Origin: AP-15 sp963732095
GTDB lineage: Bacteria > Pseudomonadota > Alphaproteobacteria > ATCC43930 > CGMCC-115725
Direction: 5' to 3'
DNA length: 64,000 bases
NCBI GenBank assembly: GCA_963732095.1
Contig: CAVSZA010000024.1
Span: 124,001 to 188,000 of the forward strand
Below are positions 53,172-61,679 of the stretch, in pieces. The first letter of the stretch is position 1. Every line of letters begins with the position of its first letter. The notes beneath the pieces are model-generated. The model was given only the letters and a program-made list of their open reading frames with translations. It had not been told where the DNA came from and did no database searches. The position numbers were made by a program, and so were the translations under genes.

Positions 53172-55623
53172 TCACATCAGCGTCTTCGCCAACAGGCTGG
53201 CACCGGAAACAATCAATAGGATCAGCACCGCGCGGCGAAAATTGACTTCGCTTATCCGGCGGTAGAGGGCGACGCCCGCCGACGAGCCGAGCAGCACCGC
53301 CGGGAGGGTTAGCACCCAAAGCAACCAAAACTGCGCATTGAAGATGGCGGAGTGGGTGAGCACCAGGATACCCAGTGAAGTCAGCTGCAGTGCTAGAATG
53401 TAGGGTTGGGTGATGCTACGGGTGTCGGCCTTACTCACGCCGCGCAGCCCCAGATAGACCACCGGCATCGACCCGGGGAAAGCGGAAAACCCGCCGATGA
53501 TGCCTCCGGCAGCGCCCACGGCCACAGCTGGCTTCCAGCCCGACACCTTGATCCGCAGCCTGTGGGGTTTGAGCAGAACGAGCACGGCGTAGACGATCAG
53601 GAAGAGGCCGAGCCCACCGGCGAGGGTGCGGGGCGGCAGTGTTTGAAGAAGCCCTAGCCCGATCGGCGCACCGACGATACCGCCAGCGATGTAGGCGAAT
53701 GCCCCTTCGCGCTCGGCCGTGTCGCGCAGCACCACCTCCTTCCTCAAGGTGCCAAGGGACAGCAGCTGGTTGCAGGCAGACAACAGCATAATCAGCGGGA
53801 CTGCCTGCAGCGGTGGTAACAGCCATAGAACGCAGGCTGCTATCGCCGAAAATGCAAAGCCTGAGAGCCCGCTGACAACGCCAGCCAGGAACAACACGAC
53901 CGCGATGGCACCCGCCACGGCCGGAGTGAAACCTCCGCTGATGAGTAAGGCCGAGACAAATGCTGAGCCATTACGCAGCAACGCCAGGGCGTTGTCTCCG
54001 ACCGCGCGCTGCGCGATGGCAATGCCGGCGATTGCCAAGGCTGCAGTGGGAACGGCTATGCTGGCGATCCATTCTTTCTCGAGAGCAGTCGTCGTCGTTT
54101 CTCTCTCCCCGATCGCCCCACTGCGGTCGGCGACCATGGCGCCAGCGAACAAGCGGCGAGCAGATTCCATGATCTCGTAGAAATGGCTCATGAAATGTGC
54201 CGAGGTGACGAGGCGGATGATCTTGATGTCCCGCGCCGCGACGGGGCCAATCGTAACGCGGCTTTCCTGCCACTCGCGGAAGCGGTCCCGGCACGCAGCC
54301 TCGAGGTTCGCGCGGGCGGCGGTCACCTCTTTCGGATTGCGCTCGCGGGTCCAGACCAGCAAGGCATTCTCGAAAGCGGCGATGGCCCGCTCTCGGTTCT
54401 GCGACCGATTTCCGGCCAGGTGTTCCTGGTAGGCCATGCCCAACTTCATCTGAGCGGCGGCCCATTCTTGCGGATTGGTCTCGCGCGTCAGAACCGATAG
54501 GGCGTCCTCCAAGGCGGCTATCGCCCGCTCCAGGTTTCGCTTCCGGTCGCCGGCCGAATTCTCCAGATAGGTGCCGCCTAGTTGCATCCGAGCGGCCGCC
54601 CACACCGTCGGCTTGGAGTTCGCGGGTCCAGACCGACAGAGCCCCCTCAAAAGCCTCGATGGCTCGGTCTCGGCTGTCTGAGCCCTCATCAGCGGCACGC
54701 TCCCGGTAGGCGATGCCGAGATTCATCGTAGCGGCCGCCCACCCTTCCGGGTTCGTTTCGCGGGTCAAGACCGAAAGGGCGTCCTCGAAGGCGGCAATCG
54801 CCCGCTCACGGTTCTCCGACCGGTGGCCGGCGACACGCTGCCAATAAAGGGTGCCGAGGCTTATACAAGCGGCCGCCCACTGTTCGGCATGGGTCTCGCG
54901 TGACCAGACTGAGAGGGCGTCCGCAAAGGCGGCGATCGCGCGCTCCTGATTTTCCCAGATCTTGCCGGCGCCGCGCTCGCGGTAAGCGACACCCAGGTTC
55001 ATTTGAACGGTGGCCCAGTCGTCCGGGTGGTGCTTGGCCGTCCACACCGAGAGGCTGTCTTCAAAGGCCCGAATGGCCTGCTCGCGATTTTTCAACGGGT
55101 CGCCAGCAAGACGCTCCCCGTACGCGATGCCGAGGTTCATCCGGGCGGCCGCCCATTGCTCCCGGTGGCGCTCGCGCGTCGCGACCGAAAGGCAGTCCTC
55201 GAAGGCTCGGATGGCCCGCTCCTGGTTATCCGAACGGCCGCCGGCGAGGCGATCTCGGTAGGCAACGCCGAGATGCATGTGTGCCTCGGCCCACTCTTCC
55301 GGATTGTGCTGCTTCGTCAGGCCCGAGAGCGCATCTTCGAACGCGGCGATCGCCAATTCCCAGTTCTGCGACCGGTCGCCTTCAACGCGTTGCGCGTAAG
55401 CAAGGCCGAGGTTCACCTGAGCATTGGCGCGCTCCTCGGGTTTCTCGAGCGGTTCTTCCCGACGAGCCGAAGCTTCACGATCGCCGTGCGGCTCGAGCAG
55501 CTTCGTGAGCTCTCGAAGGGAGCCACGCAGTTCCGCGAGCACTTGCTTTCCGACATTCTCCTCGACAGCGCTCGATGTCGGCAAAACGGCACCGCGGGTC
55601 GCGGGTCCCCCCGGTGGGCGCAT
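53172..55623 (-). pseudogene. TPR-repeat protein fused to a TauE/SafE permease, single frameshift
   Basis: From 55623 the first frame encodes a ~60-residue leader and tandem 46-residue TPR units (WAEAHMHLGVAYRDRLAGG...AIRAFEDCLSV) until ALSVWTREL; at about 54615 sense moves to the next frame (PTVWAAARMQLGGTYLENSA) and continues with further units, a linker containing IRLVTSAHFMSHFYEIM, and a ~250-residue TauE/SafE permease (VVLFLAGVVSGLSGFAFSAI ... LRISEV-type end ILLIVSGASLLAKTLM). One indel restores ~816 codons. TauE/SafE proteins export sulfite-type anions; a TPR front half is not usual. Sequencing error cannot be excluded. Confidence 0.65.
54336..55440. repeat. eight tandem 138-bp units coding 46-residue TPR repeats
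   Basis: Each unit encodes the pattern P-x-x-W-A-x-A-x-x-N-L-G-x-A-Y-x-x-R-x-A-G-x-x-x-x-N-x-E-x-A-I-x-A-F-E-D-A-L-S-V-x-T-R-E. Eight complete units plus a partial ninth follow one another without spacers; the frameshift at ~54615 falls at the boundary between units six and seven. Confidence 0.8.
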
Positions 55624-55840
55624 CGGCAGCTCCTGGCCTGTGGGGAGTTAACTCGGAGCCAGGGTATCATCCGTCGAGCCGCTCTGCAGCGCGCGTTTCG
55701 GTGAGTGTAGGGTGTCCCCGATCACCGCGGGGTAGCGGTTTAACTGGTCGCCTGGCCCGCCCACGACCCGCTCTTTCCCGGTATTTTCTTCCCGGTATTT
55801 TCCCCTCTAGCAGACAATGAACGAACGGGCACTCGGTGCC

Positions 55841-58477
55841 TTATTCCGCCGCCAGCGCCTTGAGCCGGTAGATGAGGTCGAGGGCTTCGCGCGGGGTCAG
55901 CTCGTCGGGGCGGGTGTCGCGCAGCAGCGTGTCGGCGGCGGATTCGCGCGGCGGCGGCTCGGCGTGACGACGGGCGGCGCTGAACAGCGGCAGGTCGTCG
56001 GCGAGGCGCGCCAGCGCCCCGCTCTGCTCGCCTTTTTCGAGCACCGCGAGCACCTCCTCGGCGCGGGCTGTTACGGCCTTCGGCAAGCCGGCGAGCTTGG
56101 CGACATGGATGCCGTAGGACCGGTCGGCCGTGCCGGGGCCGACCTCGTGCAAAAAAACGACGTCGCCCTTCCATTCCTTGACCCGCATCGTGTGGCAGGC
56201 GAGCGCCGCGAGCTTGGCGGCGAGCGCGGTCAATTCGTGATAATGCGTCGCGAAGAGGGTGCGGCATCGGTTGATCTCGTGCAGATGCTCGAGAGTGGCC
56301 CAGGCGATCGAGAGGCCGTCGAAGGTCGCAGTGCCGCGGCCAATTTCGTCAAGGATCACAAACGATCGCGGCCCGGCCTGGTTCAGGATCGCCGCGGTCT
56401 CGACCATCTCGACCATAAAGGTCGAGCGGCCGCGCGCCAGATCGTCGGCGGCGCCGACCCGGCTGAAGAGGCGATCGACAATGCCGATCCGCGCCGAGCG
56501 GGCCGGTACATAGGAGCCTATTTGCGCCAAGATGGCGATCAGCGCGTTCTGCCGCAAAAACGTGCTCTTGCCTGCCATGTTGGGCCCGGTGACGAGCCAG
56601 ATGCGGTCCTCCAAAGCGCAATCATTGGCGACGAACCCCCCTCCCCTGCCCGCCCCGGCCAGCGCCGCCTCGACGGTCGGATGACGCCCGCCCACTATCT
56701 CGAAGGCGGTGGTCTCGTCGACGACAGGCCGCACCCACAGCGCCCCAGCCGCGAGTTCGGCCAGCGCCGCCGCGAGGTCGAGTGCGGCGAGCGCCGCGGC
56801 GGCGGCGGCGATCTCGGTACGGCGAGCCATCACCTCACCGACGAGATCCTCGTAGAGCCGCAATTCCAGCGCCAGAGCCCGCTCGGCGGCGCTGGCGATC
56901 TTGGTTTCGAGATCGGCCAATTCGGCCGTCGTGTAGCGCTGCGTGCCCGCCATCGTCTGGCGGTGAATAAATTCCGCCCCGAGCTTGCCGGCATGGTTCG
57001 CCGACACCTCGATATAATAGCCGATGACGTTGTTGTGGCGGATCTTCAAGGCGCCGATCGCGGTCTCGCCGGCATAGCGCGCCTGCAAAGCCGCGATCAT
57101 GCGGCGGCTCTCGTCGCGCAGGCCGCGCCATTCGTCCAGTTCTTGTGAATATCCGGCGGCGATGAAACCGCCATCGCGGGCGAAGAGCGGCAATTCTGTG
57201 GCGAGTGCACGGCGGAGGCGCTCGACGAGGGCGCCGTGCTCGCCGAGCCCCCGCTGCGCCGCAGCGAGCCGTTCGGGCAACGGCACGAGACCCGGCTCGA
57301 CCAGCATGTCGCGCAACGCAGCAATTTCCCCCAGCGACTGGCACAATGCCGCAAGGTCGCGCGGACCGCCGCGGCCGAGGGCGAGACGGGTCAAACCCCG
57401 CTCGATGTCGGGGCAGCGCCTCAGCCGCTCGCGCAAGGTCTCACGCAGCTCCGGGCGGTCGACAAGAAATCCGACCCCGTCGAGCCGCTCCGCGATCGCG
57501 GCAGGCGCGGTCAGCGGCGCCGCGAGGTAATCGGCGAGGAGGCGGGCGCCGCCCGCGGTTACGGTCCGATCGATCGTCGCGACGAGGCTGCCCTTGCGCT
57601 CGCCCGCGAGGGTTGCCATCAGTTCGAGATTGCGGCGGGTCGCGGCATCGATCTGCATGACCGAAGCCGGCATAACCTGCCGCGGCGGTTGCAAATGCGG
57701 CGCCCGCCCCTGTTAAGTCAACCCGACGTAATCAATCAGGGCACCAGCAGCGGCGAGCTCGGCGCGGCCAAAACCGCCGAACCCATCGAGCGCGCCGACC
57801 CCGTAAAATTCCTGCAGACGACGGCGCGCAGCCTCGCTCTCGAATCGTGGATTGGGCAGCGGCGTCAGAGCCGGCTTCCATTCGGCCAACAGCTCGAAGA
57901 GCTTGGGGCGGGTCAACAGGCGCTCCGGCAGCAGGATCTCGCCCGGCATCAGGCGGGCGAGATCGCCGGCGAGGGTCGGCTCGGTGCTCGACATCAGCTC
58001 GAAGACACCGGTCGACAAATCGAGCCAGGCAAGCCCGATCTCGCCTCCCACCTCGGCGATGCCGGCGAGATAATTGTGCCGGCGCGCGTCGAGGAGGCCC
58101 TCCTCAGTGAGGGTGCCGGCGGTCACGACGCGGGTGACCGCCCGCCGCACCGGCCCCTTGCCGCCCCGCCGCCGCGCCTCGGCCGGGTTTTCGGTCTGGT
58201 CGCAGATCGCGACCTTGAACCCGGCGCGGATCAGCCGCGCGAGATAGGCTTCGGCGGTGTGCACCGGCACGCCGCACATCGGGATGTCGGCGCCGTCGTG
58301 CCGGCCGCGCTTGGTCAGCGCGATATCGAGGGCCTGCGCGGCGGCGACCGCGTCGTCGAAGAACAGCTCGAAAAAGTCGCCCATCCGGAAGAACAACAGG
58401 CAGCCCGGGTTCGCCTCTTTGATCTCGAGGTATTGGGCCATCACCGGCGAGGGCGGCGGAGGGGAATGGTCGTTCAT
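55841..58477 (-). pseudogene. mutS: DNA mismatch repair protein MutS, interrupted by an in-frame TAA
   Basis: From ATG 58477 the frame spans 879 codons, the usual MutS length, with one internal stop, TAA at 57713-57715 (codon 255). Upstream are the mismatch-binding domain (LLFFRMGDFFELFFDDAV with the Phe-x-Glu motif) and connector; downstream, in the same frame, are the lever/clamp and ATPase with Walker A VTGPNMAGKST, FVILDEIGRGTATFDG and FATHYHELTAL. Around the stop the sequence reads YVGLT-stop-QGRAPHLQPP where MutS proteins have TQKG, so CAA-to-TAA is the simplest change. If real, the cell lacks full-length MutS unless readthrough or restart occurs. Confidence 0.85.
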
Positions 58478-58550
58478 CGGCGAGGGGCGACGCTGGCGGG
58501 TGTTTGACGGTAGCATAAGAGAATATTCGAGCACGAAAGAGAGGATCGGC

Positions 58551-59075
58551 ATGGCCGAAAGTTCGCCGTCTTTTCCGGTCATTCGCGAGGCGGTCGCCTC
58601 GTTTCCCGACCGCGACCATTTCCACCGAGCCGTCTCGAACCTGCTCGCCGCCGGCTTTGAGACAAGCGATCTCTCGGTGCTGGCCTCGCACGATTCGCTC
58701 GCCGCCGCCGGCGAGCCGCCCGCGCGCGAGCCGAAACTCCTGCCGGCGGGTCTCGCGGACGAAATCAAATACATCGCGCCGCTGACCGTGGCCGGCATCG
58801 TCGTGCTGTCCGGCGGGCCGATTGCCGTCACGGTCGCCGCAATCGTCGGCGCTGGGCTCGGCGGCGCGGCACTAAAAGAGCTCTTCGACGATTACACCGC
58901 GCCCAGGCACAGTGAGGATTTCAGAGCGGCACTCGAAGCCGGCGCGGCACTCTTATGGGTACGCTGCGAAGATCCCGATCGCGAGCTGACGGCGACGCGC
59001 ATTCTCGAAGAAGCGGGCGGCCGGCACGTGCATGTCCACGGTCGCCCGGTTGGTTCTGCCAAGTATGACGGTTGA
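58551..59075 (+). CDS. hypothetical protein with a hydrophobic central segment
   Basis: 174 residues from ATG 58551, divergent from mutS with 73 bases between starts. The N-terminal half (VIREAVASFPDRDHFHRAVS, NLLAAGFETSDLSVLASHDS) has the alternating pattern of a small alpha/beta (heat-shock-inducible DUF1269-like) domain, followed by a glycine-rich hydrophobic helix pair (IAPLTVAGIVVLSGGPIAVT, VAAIVGAGLGGAALKELFDD) and a C-terminal strand domain repeating the first (EAGAALLWVRCEDPDRELTA). A membrane or dodecin-like role cannot be told. Family not recognised with certainty. Confidence 0.7.
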   Translation: MAESSPSFPVIREAVASFPDRDHFHRAVSNLLAAGFETSDLSVLASHDSLAAAGEPPAREPKLLPAGLADEIKYIAPLTVAGIVVLSGGPIAVTVAAIVGAGLGGAALKELFDDYTAPRHSEDFRAALEAGAALLWVRCEDPDRELTATRILEEAGGRHVHVHGRPVGSAKYDG

Positions 59076-59076
59076 C

Positions 59077-59550
59077 TTATCCGAATGCCTCGGGGAACCA
59101 GTCGCCGATCACCTGCTCGGCTGTGAAACCGCCTTTCTGGAGGCGCGCACGAACCAGGTCAGGCTGTTCGCCGTGCTGGCCGAGATCAGAGGAAGCTAGT
59201 TCTGCGGCCGCGGCCAGTTGGTCCTTGACTAAGCGATCGACCTCACGGCGAAGACTGGGGCTGTCGCTCAGCACCTCCTCGATCTGCGACCGCGCATCGA
59301 TGATAGTCGATCGCCACCCGGAGCGCGGCCGCGCCGCCGGCGAAGCTTCTAGCTTGAGCAAGTGGCGAAGAATCCGCCGTATCTGCGAGGTCAGCTGCCG
59401 GCGGTCCGATTTACCCAAGCTCTCGATCTCCTCCGCCAGGTTCTCCCAATCGAGTGGCAGATTCGACTCTTTGGCACGGCGCAGCGCTGCCGCCTGCTCC
59501 TCCGTCCAGAGAAAAAAATCCTGGTCGTAAAGATCACTGCTTTGGGGCAT
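59077..59550 (-). CDS. DUF29 domain-containing protein
   Basis: 157 residues. The order YDQDFFLWTEEQAAALRRAK, LDWENLAEEIESLGKSDRRQ, LTSQIRRILRHLLKLEASPA and WRSTIIDARSQIEEVLSDSP is the DUF29 helical signature. DUF29 proteins are abundant in cyanobacteria and some alphaproteobacteria, often in multiple copies, with no established function. It ends one base from the 3' end of the convergent hypothetical gene. Confidence 0.88.
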   Translation of the reverse strand: MPQSSDLYDQDFFLWTEEQAAALRRAKESNLPLDWENLAEEIESLGKSDRRQLTSQIRRILRHLLKLEASPAARPRSGWRSTIIDARSQIEEVLSDSPSLRREVDRLVKDQLAAAAELASSDLGQHGEQPDLVRARLQKGGFTAEQVIGDWFPEAFG

Positions 59551-59572
59551 CAGTCACGGTCTCCATCGCACC

Positions 59573-60331
59573 TCAATCCATCAGCAAGCCGCCTGAGAGG
59601 TTAATCGACTCGCCGGTCATGTAGGACGATTCGTCCGAGGCGAGAAAGGCGGCGACCCGGGCCACGTCATCGGGGACCGACACGCGTCCGATCGGGATCG
59701 ACTTTTCGCGCGCTGCGGTTTCGGGAAGACCATAATGGCGCTGTTGCGACTCGATCGCGGTGCGCATCGCGGTGTCGACGACGATCCCGGGGCAGATCGC
59801 ATTGACCCGGATACCGTGCGGCGCCATCTCGCGCGCCAGAGCCTGGGTCAGGCCGATCACCGCGAATTTACTGGCGCTGTAGCCTGCGAAATAGGCATTG
59901 CCGGACTTGCCGGCCCACGAGGCGAGGTTGACGATCGAGCCCGAGCGCCGCGCGATCATGTGCGGCAGCACGGCGCGGCTGACGATGAACACGCCTTCGA
60001 CATTGACCCGCAGCATCGCCTGCAATGCCTCGAGCGGCATCTCCAGCGCCGGCCCCATCCACGCAATGCCGGCGTTGTTGACGAGCAGATCGATATGCCC
60101 GAGACCGGGGAGAACGGCCTCGACGGCACGGCCGACCTCGTCTTCGGAGGTCACATCGGCGGTCGCGGCGAGACCGCCGATTTCCGCGGCAATGGCCTCA
60201 GCGGCTGCGCCGTCGCGGTCGAGCACGGCAATCGCCATACCCTCGCGGGACAGGCGCCGCGCGATTGCGCGTCCAATGCCGCTGCCCGCGCCGGTGACCA
60301 GACCGACCCGCCCGTGCAGGGCGTATGTCAT
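59573..60331 (-). CDS. SDR family oxidoreductase
   Basis: 252 residues from ATG 60331. VGLVTGAGSGIGRAIARRLS is the cofactor motif, LLVNNAGIAWMGPALE the NNAG motif, SIVNLASWAGK holds the catalytic Ser and YSASKFAVIGLTQALAREMA the Tyr/Lys pair; YMTGESINLSGGLLMD is the usual end. All catalytic residues are present, unlike the SDR at 47 kb. Its start codon overlaps the stop of the ligase remnant by four bases, so it was once co-translated with an AMP-forming acyl-CoA ligase. Confidence 0.88.
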   Translation of the reverse strand: MTYALHGRVGLVTGAGSGIGRAIARRLSREGMAIAVLDRDGAAAEAIAAEIGGLAATADVTSEDEVGRAVEAVLPGLGHIDLLVNNAGIAWMGPALEMPLEALQAMLRVNVEGVFIVSRAVLPHMIARRSGSIVNLASWAGKSGNAYFAGYSASKFAVIGLTQALAREMAPHGIRVNAICPGIVVDTAMRTAIESQQRHYGLPETAAREKSIPIGRVSVPDDVARVAAFLASDESSYMTGESINLSGGLLMD

Positions 60332-60543
60332 GTACCAATCCTCGCGGGACTGCGACCGGCCAGTTCGGGAAAATCTTCTTCCCAAAACTCGGCTGGCCCC
60401 CGCACCCCATCGCGCCGCCGCGCTTCTTCCTGTTGGCGCAGCTCCGCACGGCGGATCTTGCCGGAGATCGCACCGTAATCGGTGCGCAGCCGCAATAGCA
60501 GATCGCGTGCGGCAATGAAGGGCTCGGCATTACGCGGTGTCAT
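60328..60543 (-). pseudogene. AMP-forming acyl-CoA ligase remnant: both ends kept, interior deleted
   Basis: The 71-residue frame starts MTPRNAEPFIAARDLLLRLR TDY, matching the N-terminus of benzoate-CoA-ligase-like synthetases, then jumps directly to ISGKIRRAELRQQEEARRR and FWEEDFPELAG, which match the C-terminal lysine loop (S-G-K-I-R-R) and tail of the same family. Roughly 450 residues with the ATP site are missing, and the junction is in frame. It retains the coupled stop/start with the downstream SDR gene. Confidence 0.7.
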
Positions 60544-60995
60544 TGGGATCTTCCCGCTCTTGCGATCTTTAAGCTCCTCTGAAATCGAACAACCCGTTGA
60601 GGCTGCAGTGTGAAAAGCTCACACACGAAGATGACAGTGGCTCAGGAGCTTTCATAATATGGACAACATGGGGAGGCCACCCGGCGAGTTTGGCTGTTTT
60701 TGCTGTTTTCACAGCAATTTATCAGCGATCGACATATCCTCCTTCGCGGAATTCCTAGGCGGTCGATCGTTCGGCGATCTGAAAAACAGCCAGATGACGG
60801 CTGTTCGGTCGCTGTTCTTCGCGTTTTTTTTTGGTTCTTCGCGGCCATAAATGCAACCGTCGCAAGCTGTCATTACCGGCGAATCCGTCTCGGCAGGTTT
60901 GAAGATACCGTACCCCTTAGGATACCAGAATAGGAAACATTTGTCAATTGGCAAATAGCTTTTCTAGCACGTTCCCGGCTGTCGTTTCCCTTGCC
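60544..60995. other. intergenic region with dispersed repeat copy B
   Basis: About 450 bases between the ligase remnant and the methionine-synthase remnant. It holds copy B of the dispersed repeat (60690-60838), a run of T (60826-60834), and AT-richer sequence near 60900-60960 than its surroundings. Short frames on both strands have no family resemblance. Confidence 0.4.
60690..60838. repeat. copy B of the dispersed ~145-bp intergenic repeat
   Basis: TTGGCTGTTTTTGCTGTTTT begins the match to 7663-7806; both continue through TATCAGC, GAATTCCT, GGCG..GAT.. and AACAGC to a closing CTTCGC..TTTT. Copy B has a ~12-base insertion after AACAGC and a long T-run at its end. Confidence 0.45.
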
Positions 60996-61312
60996 TCACT
61001 GCCACCCAGTTGCCTTGAAACGCAGCGCGTCGGCCCTCGTCCGGCGCTGCCACGATCTGCCAAACCCGGTCACGCGGTGGCGGATGTGGAGGAATAACCA
61101 CTCGCGCTGCTGCTCGCCGTTGTTGCCGATGTCGACCCTGCCTCGGCCTGCTTGCGCAGGACCGAGCGCAACGCCTCCTGGTCCAGTCCTTCGAGATCGG
61201 CAAGGTCGACCGATTCTCCCCGCGCCTGGCGCACATAGAGACGGGTAAGCTCCGGCGGGGGCGGCAGACTGCCGGTATGTGTCGTCAGGATGCGGTCTTC
61301 GCTGCGGCGCAT
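60996..61312 (-). pseudogene. cobalamin-independent methionine synthase-like (MetE/UROD family) N-terminal remnant
   Basis: From ATG 61312, behind AAAGGAGTGAC, the frame reads MRRSEDRILTTHTGSLPPPP and RQARGESVDLADLEGLDQEA...RKQAEAG, the N-terminus of the methionine synthase II-like family. One base later another frame continues VDIGNNGEQQREWLFLHIRH and RVTGFGRSWQRRTRADA before a stop at 60996. The ~270 C-terminal residues with the zinc site are absent. So it has both a frameshift and a truncation. Its promoter side may still be active. Confidence 0.65.
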
Positions 61313-61468
61313 TGTCACTCCTTTTGGCTGAATTCCTGGGTTTTCCTGAGTGTAACGCGAAAGTGGCGCGTAGCGAGCGCTTCGATTGAGAATAAGATCG
61401 CTTGTCGTGTTGGGGCGTTTTTCGTAGGTTACAGCTCTTCGTCGCAACAACCGAAAGGAGGTGATCCT

Positions 61469-61540
61469 GTGTCTATCCCTAAACCGCGGTCATCCGCTGC
61501 CGTGACCAGGATCCCCACTCAGCTGGAGGTCCTCGCCTGA
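61469..61540 (+). CDS. 23-residue micro-ORF with an ideal Shine-Dalgarno
   Basis: GTG 61469 starts MSIPKPRSSAAVTRIPTQLE VLA, stop at 61538-61540. The upstream AAAGGAGGTGATCC (61454-61467) is a full-length complement of the 16S rRNA 3' tail, with GGAGG seven bases from the start, and an intrinsic terminator follows 48 bases after the stop. This is a compact complete transcription unit of about 160 bases. It may encode a small protein or be a leader/attenuator for the aminotransferase gene. No family recognised. Confidence 0.5.
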   Translation: MSIPKPRSSAAVTRIPTQLEVLA

Positions 61541-61587
61541 GGGCGACGGCTCGCGGCCGTGATTGGCCGCCGGTTATCGGTTAACGG

Positions 61588-61615
61588 AAAGGCCGCCTCT
61601 CGGGGCGGCCTTTTT
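61588..61615 (+). terminator. strong intrinsic terminator
   Basis: GGCCGCC (61591-61597) pairs with GGCGGCC (61604-61610) around TCTCGG, with AAA before and TTTTT after (61611-61615). It follows the micro-ORF and lies 65 bases before the aminotransferase start. Confidence 0.85.
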
Positions 61616-61679
61616 CATTGGCCCAGCGCGGCATTGGGCCTAACATTGTCAAAGCCTCTACCGATCGTGGAGTCACGCC

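Noticed and set aside
54336..55440. Tandem repeats considered as a CRISPR array
   Set aside because: Units are contiguous coding repeats of 138 bp with no unique spacers and encode TPR motifs.
55779..55806. Short direct repeat TTCCCGGTATTTT twice near the mutS 3' end
   Set aside because: Only two short copies with no gene or palindrome attached; too little to call an element.
60709..60954. 81-codon minus-strand frame starting MPIDKCFLFW
   Set aside because: It lies over the dispersed repeat, lacks a ribosome site and has no family resemblance.
61454..61467. Motif matching the complement of the 16S rRNA 3' end, suggesting an rRNA fragment
   Set aside because: Only the short anti-tail sequence is present, in Shine-Dalgarno orientation and spacing before a start codon; no other rRNA sequence surrounds it.
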